Origin: Streptomyces kanamyceticus
GTDB taxonomy: Bacteria > Actinomycetota > Actinomycetes > Streptomycetales > Streptomycetaceae
Reading direction: 5' to 3'
NCBI RefSeq assembly: GCF_008704495.1
Contig: NZ_CP023699.1
Location: forward strand, 4,898,001-4,962,000
DNA length: 64,000 nt
Positions 57,176 through 64,000 of the stretch are shown piece by piece; position 1 is the first letter of the stretch, and each line of letters opens with the position of its first letter. Below the pieces are notes generated by a model that ran no database searches, was not told the DNA's origin, and was given only the letters and a program-made list of their open reading frames with translations. A program made the translations under genes and the position numbers.

Positions 57176-58683
57176 GAGTATTCCTCTCGCACGGCCTGGC
57201 GCCGCAGGGCCTGGGACGGCGCGTAGCGCCCTGTGGGGTACTCCTCGTGGAGCTGGTCGAGCGCCTCGGCCACCCGGTACGCGGTGAGCGCCCGGCCCCA
57301 TTCGACGGGCCCGCGCGGGTAGTTGACGCCGAGCCGCAGGGCGGTGTCGACGTCGTCGGCGTCCGCGACCCCGCGCCCCACGGCGTCGAGGGCGAAGTCG
57401 ACGAGCATCCACACCGTGCGGGCCACGATCATCCCCGGGGTGTAGCCGATGACGCTGACCTTCTTCCCGAGCGCCTGGAAGAGGCCGATCGCCTCCTTGA
57501 GGCCCTGCTCGCCCACCCGGCCGGACGGCGCGAGCGCGACGCGGGTCGCCGCCCGGTAGTCCAGGGCGAGGTCGAAGTGGATCGTGGGCTCCGCCGCGGC
57601 GTCGGGCGCTGAGCCGTCCACCAGGGCGAGCCGCACGCCACTGGGCAGCTCGATGGAGCCGGGGTAGCTGGGGACGCCCTTGCCGCGTCCGACCCTGATG
57701 CCCGCCTCCTTGATGAGGCCGGTCAGGGCGTCCGCCGGGAAGAGGTCGCCGTGGACTGCCACGGACTCGGGTGCCTTCGCGGGCTCCGCCGTGTGCGGCT
57801 CCGGGCGCGCGGCACCATCGCCGTACGCGTACCAGCCCTGCCCCGACTTGCGCCCGAGGCGGCGCGACTCGACGAGCCTGCGCTGGGCGAGCGAGGGCGT
57901 GAACTTGGGGTCCTGGAAGAAGGACTCCCACACGGAGCGCGTGACGGCCTCGTTGACGTCCTGGCCGATGAGGTCGGTCAGTTCGAAGGGGCCCATCTTG
58001 AAGCCGCCGCATTCGCGCAGGACGGCGTCGATCGTGGCGGGATCAGCGACCCGCTCCTCGTACGCACGCAGCGCCTCGGCGTAGAAGGGCCTGGCCACGC
58101 GGTTGACGATGAAGCCGGGGGTGTCCGCGCAGCGCACCGGCGTCTTGCCCCAGCCCTTGGCCGTCTCGTACGCGCGCGTGGCGGCCGCCTCGTCCGTCGC
58201 GAAGCCGCTGACGACCTCGACGAGGGGGAGCAGCGGCGCCGGGTTGAAGAAGTGCAGACCGACGAAACGGCCGGGGTTCCTGAGCGCGCCCGCGATGGCG
58301 GTCACGGAGAGGGAGGAGGTGTTGGTGGCCAGCAGACAGTCCTCGGCGACCACGTCTTCCAGGTCCTGGAACAGTCGCTGTTTGACGTCCAGTTGCTCCA
58401 GGACGGCCTCGACGACGAGCCCGCAGTCGGCGAGCTCGGCGAGGCTCTCGGCCGGGGTGATCCTGGCGGCCGCGGCGGCGCGGTCCGCCGCCGTGAGCCT
58501 GCCCTTCTCGACCAGCCGGTCAAGGCGGGCGCCGATCGCGTCGGCAGCCGCCCTCGCCCGGTCGGGCGCCGCGTCGTAGAGCCGCACGGGGTGGCCCGCG
58601 ACCAGGGCGACCTGGGCGATGCCCTGTCCCATGGTGCCGGTTCCGACCACGGCAACGGCGCTGCTGAGCTCCAGTCCTGTCAT
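57172..58683 (-). CDS. paaH: 3-Hydroxyacyl-CoA dehydrogenase (PaaH/PaaC-type)
   Basis: 503 residues. Rossmann domain with GTGTMGQGIAQVALVAGH (about 14-31) and substrate motifs ATNTSSLSVT and HFFNPAPLLPLVEVV (catalytic His near 142), then two 3HCDH C-terminal domains (about 190-290 and 405-495) as in PaaH, which oxidises 3-hydroxyadipyl-CoA late in phenylacetate breakdown. Length and paa neighbours favour this over FadB; no enoyl-CoA hydratase domain is fused. Stop overlaps the tetR start. Confidence 0.85.
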   Translation of the reverse strand: MTGLELSSAVAVVGTGTMGQGIAQVALVAGHPVRLYDAAPDRARAAADAIGARLDRLVEKGRLTAADRAAAAARITPAESLAELADCGLVVEAVLEQLDVKQRLFQDLEDVVAEDCLLATNTSSLSVTAIAGALRNPGRFVGLHFFNPAPLLPLVEVVSGFATDEAAATRAYETAKGWGKTPVRCADTPGFIVNRVARPFYAEALRAYEERVADPATIDAVLRECGGFKMGPFELTDLIGQDVNEAVTRSVWESFFQDPKFTPSLAQRRLVESRRLGRKSGQGWYAYGDGAARPEPHTAEPAKAPESVAVHGDLFPADALTGLIKEAGIRVGRGKGVPSYPGSIELPSGVRLALVDGSAPDAAAEPTIHFDLALDYRAATRVALAPSGRVGEQGLKEAIGLFQALGKKVSVIGYTPGMIVARTVWMLVDFALDAVGRGVADADDVDTALRLGVNYPRGPVEWGRALTAYRVAEALDQLHEEYPTGRYAPSQALRRQAVREEYS

Positions 58684-58775
58684 GTTCGCGATCCTCCCGC
58701 ACGGCCTGTCGGCCGCAGGGTCCGGGGGTCGCCGTGGAGAAGTTGTCCACAGGTTCGGCAGACCCTCTTGTCCCG

Positions 58776-58789
58776 ACCGATCGTTCGGT
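58776..58789. promoter_or_regulatory. TetR-type operator between paaH and paaN
   Basis: ACCGATCGTTCGGT; the exact reverse complement of the paaA site at 63647. Central in the 197-bp divergent promoter region, 92 bp from both genes' start codons. Confidence 0.8.
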
Positions 58790-58880
58790 TACTCTAGCTC
58801 TGTCAGCCAGTCCCTGCCCACTGTTCCTGCCCGGCTCACCAGCTCGATGGAGAGCTGCCCGACGAGGAGTTGGTCCTGTC

Positions 58881-60572
58881 ATGGCCGCCGAACTCACCGC
58901 GCACCAGCTGATCGCCAAGCACCGGCCCACCCTCGACCAGGCGCTGGAGACCATCCGCACGCGCGCGTACTGGTCCCCTCATCCCGAGCACCCCAAGGCG
59001 TACGGCGAGGGCGGAAGCCTGAGCCTGCCCGAGGGCAAGGCCGCCTTCGACGCCCTCCTGGGCACCCGCTTCGACCTCGACCAGCCCGGCACGGACGACT
59101 GGGTGGGCGGGGAAGTCTCTCCGTACGGACCGGAGTTGGGGATCACGTACCCCCACCCGGACATCGACACCCTGCTGCCCGCCATGCGCGCCGGGATGCG
59201 CGCCTGGCGCGACGCGGGCGCGGAAGTGCGCGCGATGGTCAGCCTGGAGATCCTGGCCCGGATCAGCGCCCGCACGCACGAGCTCGCGCACGCGGTCATG
59301 CACACCAGCGGCCAGGCCTTCATGATGGCGTTCCAGGCCGGCGGACCGCACGCCCAGGACCGCGGCCTCGAAGCCATCGCGTACGCGTATGTGGAGCAGG
59401 CCCGCACCCCCGAAGCCGCCGAGTGGACGAAGCCCCAGGGCAAGCGCGACCCGCTCGCACTGAACAAGCGCTTCACGCCCGTCGCGCGCGGCATCTCGCT
59501 CCTGATCGGCTGCAACACCTTCCCGACGTGGAACGGCTACCCGGGCCTGTTCGCCTCGCTCGCCACCGGCAACCCCGTCCTGGTCAAGCCCCACCCGCGC
59601 GCGGTGCTGCCGCTCGCGCTCACGGTGCGGATCGCCCGCGAGGTCCTCGCGGAGACCGGCTTCGACCCCAACCTCGTCTGTCTGGCCGCCGAGCGGCCCG
59701 ACGAGGGCATCGCCAAGACCCTCGCCGTGCGCCCCGAGATCAAGCTGATCGACTACACGGGGTCGACGGCCTTCGGCGACTGGCTGGAGACCAACGCCCG
59801 CCAGGCCCAGGTCTACACGGAAAAAGCCGGGGTCAACACGGTCGTCATCGACTCGACGGACAACTACAAGGGGATGCTGGCGAACCTGGCCTTCTCCCTG
59901 TCGCTGTACAGCGGCCAGATGTGCACGACCCCGCAGAACCTGCTGATCCCCCGTGACGGCATCACCACGGACGCGGGCGCCAAGTCGTACGACGACGTGG
60001 TCGCCGACCTCGCGGCGTCCGTCAGCGGCCTGCTCGGCGACGACGCCCGGGCGAACGGCATCCTCGGCGCCCTGGTCAACCCGGGCGTGAAGACCCGCCT
60101 GGAGGCCGCCGCCGGGCTCGGTGAAGTCGCCCTCGCCTCACGGGAGATCGCCAACCCCGAGTTCCCGGACGCGGTGGTCCGCACCCCCGTCATCGTCAAG
60201 CTGGACGGCGCCAAGCCGGACGCGGAGGCCGCCTACCTCAGCGAGTGCTTTGGTCCCGTCTCCTTCGCGGTCGCCGTCGACTCCGCGACGGACGCGGTGG
60301 AGCTGCTGCGCCGCACGGTGCGGGACAAGGGCGCCATGACCGTAGGGGCGTACACGACGTCGGACGAGGTCTCCGCGGCCGTCGAGGAGACGTGCCTGGA
60401 GGAGTGCGCCCAGCTGTCCCTGAACCTCACGGGCGGCGTCTATGTGAACCAGACGGCGGCGTTCTCGGACTTCCACGGCTCGGGCGGCAACCCCGCGGCC
60501 AACGCCGCGCTCTGCGACGGCGCGTTCGTGGCCAACCGCTTCCGCGTGGTGGAGATCCGCAAGGACGCGTGA
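58881..60572 (+). CDS. paaN: PaaN, phenylacetate-pathway aldehyde dehydrogenase
   Basis: 563 residues from ATG 58881. Aldehyde dehydrogenase fold: GISLLIGCNTFPTW, NPVLVKPHPRAVLP (cofactor binding), GSTAFGDWLE, EKAGVNTVV and the catalytic C348 in YSGQMCTTPQN. It is the long PaaN class without a fused MaoC hydratase domain, thought to oxidise the ring-opened semialdehyde of phenylacetyl-CoA. Its operator is shared with the divergent paaH-tetR operon. Confidence 0.9.
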   Translation: MAAELTAHQLIAKHRPTLDQALETIRTRAYWSPHPEHPKAYGEGGSLSLPEGKAAFDALLGTRFDLDQPGTDDWVGGEVSPYGPELGITYPHPDIDTLLPAMRAGMRAWRDAGAEVRAMVSLEILARISARTHELAHAVMHTSGQAFMMAFQAGGPHAQDRGLEAIAYAYVEQARTPEAAEWTKPQGKRDPLALNKRFTPVARGISLLIGCNTFPTWNGYPGLFASLATGNPVLVKPHPRAVLPLALTVRIAREVLAETGFDPNLVCLAAERPDEGIAKTLAVRPEIKLIDYTGSTAFGDWLETNARQAQVYTEKAGVNTVVIDSTDNYKGMLANLAFSLSLYSGQMCTTPQNLLIPRDGITTDAGAKSYDDVVADLAASVSGLLGDDARANGILGALVNPGVKTRLEAAAGLGEVALASREIANPEFPDAVVRTPVIVKLDGAKPDAEAAYLSECFGPVSFAVAVDSATDAVELLRRTVRDKGAMTVGAYTTSDEVSAAVEETCLEECAQLSLNLTGGVYVNQTAAFSDFHGSGGNPAANAALCDGAFVANRFRVVEIRKDA

Positions 60573-60598
60573 CGCATCACGCGCGACGCGCGGCGGGT

Positions 60599-61381
60599 TC
60601 AGGCCCCCGGCCCCGGGGGCCTGCCCGCCGACCAGTGGAAGAGCGCCATGCCGACGCTCGTCGCCAGGTTGTAGCTGGAGACCTGCGGGCGCATCGGCAG
60701 CGACACCAAGTGATCGGCGCGGGCGCGCAGCCGCTCCGAGAGGCCGCTGCGCTCGGACCCGAAGGCGAGCACCGCGTCGTCGGGGAGCTTCAGAGACCGG
60801 ATGTCCTCGCCCTCCGCGTCGAGCGCGAACACCGGGCCGTGCGGCAGCTCGGCGACGTCCATCCGCTCCACGGCCGTCGCGAAATGCAGCCCCGCCCCGC
60901 CGCGTACGACGGTGGGGTGCCAGGGATCGAGCGTGCCTGTCGTGACGACGCCGGTCGCCCCGAAGCCCGCGGCAAGCCGGATCACGGCCCCCGCGTTGCC
61001 CAGATTGCGGGGATCGTCGAGCACGACGACCGGCGCGGTCCTGGGCGTACGTGCCAGTGCTTCGAGGTTGGCGGCGCGCGAGGGGCGGACCGCGAGGGCG
61101 GCGACCGCCGTCGGGTGCAGCCGCGGCACGAGCGCGCGCAGCCGCTCGTCCGGGACCCGCACGAGGAGCGCGTCGAGCGCGTCCCGCACGTCCGGGGCCA
61201 GCTCGTCGGCGAGCGCGAGGACCGCGGCCCTGTCACTGGTCAGCGCCAGGGGCACGGACGCGCCGAAGCGCAGCGCGTGCTTGATCGCGTGAAAGCCGTC
61301 GAGCAGTACGGACGTCTCGGCGATCCCCCGCCAGGCGCGCTCGGCGCCGCCGGGATCCGCCGTCGCGTCCGTCCTGTTCAT
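60599..61381 (-). CDS. TrmH/SpoU-family RNA methyltransferase
   Basis: 260 residues from ATG 61381. Trefoil-knot SAM domain at about 110-250: LDDPRNLGNAGAVIR (motif 1), FGSERSGLSERL (motif 2) and LPMRPQVSSYNLATSVGMAL (motif 3). N-terminal part is a short ribosome-binding-like domain. It methylates a 2'-O-ribose of rRNA or tRNA; target unknown. Its start overlaps the stop of the HTTM gene (ATGA). Confidence 0.9.
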   Translation of the reverse strand: MNRTDATADPGGAERAWRGIAETSVLLDGFHAIKHALRFGASVPLALTSDRAAVLALADELAPDVRDALDALLVRVPDERLRALVPRLHPTAVAALAVRPSRAANLEALARTPRTAPVVVLDDPRNLGNAGAVIRLAAGFGATGVVTTGTLDPWHPTVVRGGAGLHFATAVERMDVAELPHGPVFALDAEGEDIRSLKLPDDAVLAFGSERSGLSERLRARADHLVSLPMRPQVSSYNLATSVGMALFHWSAGRPPGPGA

Positions 61382-62619
61382 GGAGTGAAGCCTACGCGCG
61401 CGTGCTCGGTGGGCTCCTCGTCCCTTTCCCCGCCCACGGCCCGCTGTTCCGGCAGGGCGCTCCTGCGGGGAAGCCGGTCGAGCGGCACCCGGGATGCCAG
61501 CCCCACGCGTGCGCGCGTCGCCCATCCGCCCACCCGCCGCAGGAACGTCGTCGGCAGGAACACCGCGTCGGCCGTGATCATCGCGAGCGAGAAGAACGGC
61601 AGTCCGAGCACGACCGCGATGACGGCGTGCTCGAAGATCATGGCCGTGAGCAGCACGTTCTTGACGCGCCGGTTGAAGAGGGTGAACGGGAAGGCCACCT
61701 GCACGGCGACCGTCCCGTACGTCACCAGCATCAGCATGACGCCGTTGGACGAAAGGACGTCGGACAGCGCGGGCCACGGCGAGAAGTAGTCGAGGTTCAG
61801 CGGGTAGTAGACGGCCGTGCCGTCCTGCCAGCGACTCCCCTGGATCTTGTACCAGCCGGCGGTCGCGTAGATCAGGCACGCCTCGACCATGATCACGAGC
61901 AGCGCCGCGTTGTGGGCGAGGTTGGCGACGACGTCGAAGAGCTTGCGGAACTGTCCCTGCGGCGCACGCTGCCCCACGGCCCACCACAGGCCGTGCACGA
62001 GCAGCAGCCCCCAGAAGAACAGCAGCCAGCCGCCGCTGAGTTCCCCCAGGAACGTCACACCGGACAGGACGAGCCCGAGCACCCACCACAGGGCGGGCCC
62101 CACGCGGTCGACCGGCACGGTGAGTTCGGGACTCTCGGCACGCGCGCGTGCCGCGCGTCGCGCGTCCAGGGACCAGACCTGACCGCACCGGGTGAACACC
62201 AAGTAGGTCGCCATCAGGTGGATGACGTTGTCGCCGCCGTCGCCGATGAAGATGCTGCGGTTCTGCAGCGAGAGCACGCCGACCATGAAGAGCACGGACA
62301 TCACGCGCGTGCGCCAGCCGAGCAGCAGCAGGACGCTGCTCACCATGGCAAGCAGATAGACGACCTCGAACCAGAGCTGCCCGTCCGACCACATCAGTGC
62401 CGTGAAGGCGCCGTTGTTCGCGATGAGCTGCTGGGCCATGTCCCAGCTCCAGGGCCCGTCCGGGCCGTACAGCTCATGGCGGTGGGGGAATTCGCGCAGC
62501 AGGAAGAGCAGCCAGGTGGCGGCGAAGCCGATGCGGATCACCGCGGTCTGGTACGGACCGAGGGCGAAGCCGGTGGCCTTGGCGAGCCCTTGCGCCAGCG
62601 GACGTTCGAAGCGGCTCAT
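61378..62619 (-). CDS. HTTM-domain membrane protein (gamma-carboxylase-like fold)
   Basis: 413 residues with about nine to ten membrane helices. The HTTM domain is shared with vitamin-K-dependent gamma-carboxylase; typical pieces are IRIGFAATWLLFLL, NRSIFIGDGGDNVIHLM and WYKIQGSRWQDGTAVYYPLN. Whether this branch is a carboxylase is unknown. It overlaps the DUF5819 gene (ATGA), a pairing that recurs in actinobacteria. Confidence 0.85.
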   Translation of the reverse strand: MSRFERPLAQGLAKATGFALGPYQTAVIRIGFAATWLLFLLREFPHRHELYGPDGPWSWDMAQQLIANNGAFTALMWSDGQLWFEVVYLLAMVSSVLLLLGWRTRVMSVLFMVGVLSLQNRSIFIGDGGDNVIHLMATYLVFTRCGQVWSLDARRAARARAESPELTVPVDRVGPALWWVLGLVLSGVTFLGELSGGWLLFFWGLLLVHGLWWAVGQRAPQGQFRKLFDVVANLAHNAALLVIMVEACLIYATAGWYKIQGSRWQDGTAVYYPLNLDYFSPWPALSDVLSSNGVMLMLVTYGTVAVQVAFPFTLFNRRVKNVLLTAMIFEHAVIAVVLGLPFFSLAMITADAVFLPTTFLRRVGGWATRARVGLASRVPLDRLPRRSALPEQRAVGGERDEEPTEHARVGFTP

Positions 62620-63509
62620 CGGTCACTCCCCTGCCCGTCCCGGTCCGTGTCCCGGCCCGTGTCCCGCCCGGTGCCGACTCCGGCGCCGTCCCCCAGGGGC
62701 ATGTCCCCGGACGTCACCGACCACCAAGGGAGTATCCGATAGGTCGGCTTGGTGGGCACCTTCTCCTCGCTCCACTTCGGCGGCCGTACGTTCGTGGTCC
62801 GGGAACGCACCTGCACGCGCGCGATGTGGTCGCCCGCGCCGCCCGGCCGCTCCCTGTCGAGCCGCATGAGCGCGACTCGGCGGACATAGCGCTCGGAGAG
62901 CTGGCCCCGCAGGCCGACGGGACGATTCTGCGCGTCGTGCGAGCCCGTGTAGAAGTCCCAGGCGCGGCGCAGCTCGTTCTGCTGCGTGTGGCTGGGGAAC
63001 AGGCTGCCGTCGATGGCGGCGCCGTCGCGCGCGGACAGGTCGTACCAGTGCGTGGTCCGTACACCGCCACCGGCCGTACGGAGCTCGGCGCGGGCCTGCA
63101 CCGCGACGTTCTGCTGGAGCGGGTTGGGCGCGAAGAGCTTCCAGTTCTGCTCGAACTCGGGGTAGATCCAGTCGTCGACCACGTCGCCGTGCTGCTTGGT
63201 CACGGTGTTCGAGGGGGCGACGTGCAGGAAGAGCATGCCGATGTGGACGCAGGCGGCCACGGCGATGAGGGCGAGCGCGACCGCGGCGGCGATCTGATGG
63301 CCCAGCGAGAGCCCGGCGATGCCGACGCGGGGCTCGACGCGGGGCTCGGGCGCGCTCTGCCGCTCGGAGTCGGAGAGCCCGCCGGACTCCTCGGGGCCGG
63401 AGAGCCCGTCCTGCTGCTCAGAGCCGGAGAACTCGGCGGGCTCGTCAGGCCCGGCGGGCTCGTCAGGCCCGGCGGACCCGCCGCCGGAACCCTTGTCGTA
63501 CCCGTCCAT
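62616..63509 (-). CDS. DUF5819 membrane protein
   Basis: 297 residues from ATG 63509. A long acidic Gly/Glu/Ser arm (about 1-75, GPDEPAGPDEPAEFSGSEQQ) precedes one membrane helix (about 86-110, LALIAVAACVHIGMLFLHVA); the rest is extracytoplasmic with W-x-L-F-A-P-N-P-x-Q (KLFAPNPLQQN) near 145, the DUF5819 hallmark. It is first in the DUF5819-HTTM-TrmH operon, where DUF5819 is expected to work with the HTTM protein. Confidence 0.82.
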   Translation of the reverse strand: MDGYDKGSGGGSAGPDEPAGPDEPAEFSGSEQQDGLSGPEESGGLSDSERQSAPEPRVEPRVGIAGLSLGHQIAAAVALALIAVAACVHIGMLFLHVAPSNTVTKQHGDVVDDWIYPEFEQNWKLFAPNPLQQNVAVQARAELRTAGGGVRTTHWYDLSARDGAAIDGSLFPSHTQQNELRRAWDFYTGSHDAQNRPVGLRGQLSERYVRRVALMRLDRERPGGAGDHIARVQVRSRTTNVRPPKWSEEKVPTKPTYRILPWWSVTSGDMPLGDGAGVGTGRDTGRDTDRDGQGSDR

Positions 63510-63592
63510 TCCGCCCCGATCCCTGTTCCCGCACCGAACCCTGCCGCCGGAACGGTACTCAGGCCCGCCCGTCGCGCACAGCGTCCGTGAAG

Positions 63593-63601
63593 TTATCCAC
63601 A
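63593..63601 (+). promoter_or_regulatory. DnaA-box-like sequence before paaA
   Basis: TTATCCACA, an exact DnaA-box match, 92 bp before the paaA start and 46 bp before the TetR site. Equivalent TTGTCCACA boxes occur at 58743-58751 and, inverted, at 55991-55999. Significance uncertain. Confidence 0.4.
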
Positions 63602-63646
63602 GGGTTGACACCTTATGGCGGCGAGCCGCACCATTGAATTCAACGA

Positions 63647-63660
63647 ACCGAACGATCGGT
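63647..63660. promoter_or_regulatory. TetR-type operator before paaA
   Basis: ACCGAACGATCGGT, identical on the opposite strand to the 58776 site, 33 bp upstream of the paaA start; CGGGCGGTTCG follows as a degenerate half. Confidence 0.8.
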
Positions 63661-63692
63661 CGGGCGGTTCGCTCAGGTCTAGGGGGACCGAG

Positions 63693-64000
63693 ATGGCGAC
63701 AGCAGCCGCACATCAGGCGGCGGGGACGGAGCCGGACGAGGCCGGGTCCCCGGCCGCGCGCTCGGCGGAACAGGAAGCCGCCGCGGCGCACCAGGCCGTC
63801 TTCGACGCGGCGGTCGCCGCCGACGAGCGCATCGAGCCGCGCGACTGGATGCCGGACGCCTATCGCGCGTCACTGGTCAGGCAGATCGCGCAGCACGCCC
63901 ACTCCGAGATCATCGGCATGCAGCCGGAGGCCAACTGGATCACCCGCGCCCCCTCCCTGCGGCGCAAGGCGATCCTCATGGCCAAGGTGCAGGACGAGGC
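63693..64000 (+). CDS. paaA: Phenylacetyl-CoA 1,2-epoxidase subunit A, start only
   Basis: About 102 residues are visible from ATG 63693 (AGGGGG upstream) before the window ends. After an Ala/Glu-rich arm the sequence [32 protein letters not shown] and [13 protein letters not shown] is the PaaA ferritin-like catalytic subunit, whose carboxylate-bridged di-iron centre epoxidises the ring of phenylacetyl-CoA with PaaB-E partners. The rest of the paa operon should follow to the right. Confidence 0.9.
   Translation, partial: MATAAAHQAAGTEPDEAGSPAARSAEQEAAAAHQAVFDAAVAADERIEPRDWMPDAYRASLVRQIAQHAHSEIIGMQPEANWITRAPSLRRKAILMAKVQDE

Noticed and set aside
55991..63601. Replication origin because of DnaA-box-like 9-mers
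   Set aside because: Only three boxes spread over 7.6 kb; no cluster, dnaA, dnaN or gyrB genes.
1..64000. TTA (bldA-dependent) codons
   Set aside because: Every TTA-like triplet I checked by eye was out of frame (for example GGT TAC, AAT TAC), so I claim no bldA control; a full codon count was not possible.

Overview
The window is high-GC actinobacterial chromosome, almost certainly Streptomyces. The signs are G/C at nearly every third codon position, GTG and TTG starts, ATGA-type stop/start overlaps, the snpA/snpR pair, a PHO-box-preceded PhoX, mycothiol-dependent enzyme families, a Bpa-type proteasome activator, DUF397/DUF5753 genes and two branched-chain 2-oxoacid dehydrogenase (bkd) operons about 12 kb apart, the spacing described for bkdABC and bkdFGH in S. 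avermitilis. A perfect 14-bp parS site (49711-49724) suggests the region lies in the oriC-proximal core. I see no rRNA, tRNA, prophage, insertion sequence or CRISPR array.

Layout. 1-7.7 kb: exported and membrane proteins (SH3 protein, membrane endo/exonuclease/phosphatase protein, FUSC protein), then the divergent pair snpA (snapalysin) and snpR (LysR) with a T-N11-A operator. 7.7-11.7 kb: Tat-exported PhoX phosphatase with a PHO box, divergent from a low-complexity VWA protein. 11.8-20 kb: metG, a PD-(D/E)XK protein, a broken ATPase/DUF5753/DUF397 locus and two TetR-controlled gene pairs with duplicated operators. 20-27 kb: a seven-copy 28-bp repeat array, aspS, a SpoIIE-type phosphatase, an AI-2E-type permease, pirin and an SseB protein. 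27-36.9 kb: acyl-CoA dehydrogenase, Uma2 protein, M18 aminopeptidase, LURP-one protein, nitrilase, a mycothiol-dependent enzyme, GntR plus MFS, and a D,D-carboxypeptidase. 36.9-46.4 kb: first bkd operon (E1 alpha, E1 beta, E2), an orphan NarL-type regulator, a flavin-fold protein, two divergent Ser/Thr kinases and a Bpa-like proteasome activator. 46.4-52.1 kb: a repeat-rich region, a quinone oxidoreductase and an overlapping MobA-like / MoeA-like / K+ channel operon carrying parS. 52.1-64 kb: second bkd operon with divergent Lrp regulator, a TetR/3-hydroxyacyl-CoA dehydrogenase/PaaN group and the start of paaA, with a DUF5819-HTTM-TrmH operon between.

Two themes link the genes. The right-hand 9 kb looks like one catabolic regulon: the same 14-bp TetR-type palindrome (ACCGAnnGnTCGGT) lies before the second bkd operon (one mismatch), between the dehydrogenase/TetR operon and paaN, and before paaA, so branched-chain keto-acid and phenylacetate breakdown may be controlled together. 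Three families of short dispersed palindromic repeats (about 20 copies) are scattered between genes and in some cases have become coding sequence, extending protein tails or linkers.

The most unusual objects are: a parS site that supplies the stop codon of a MoeA-like gene and the start codon of a K+ channel gene; a deletion scar that removed the facing 5' ends of a divergent ATPase/regulator pair; palindromic repeats inside protein linkers; and a perfect 42-bp palindrome. No wholly new multi-gene system is evident.
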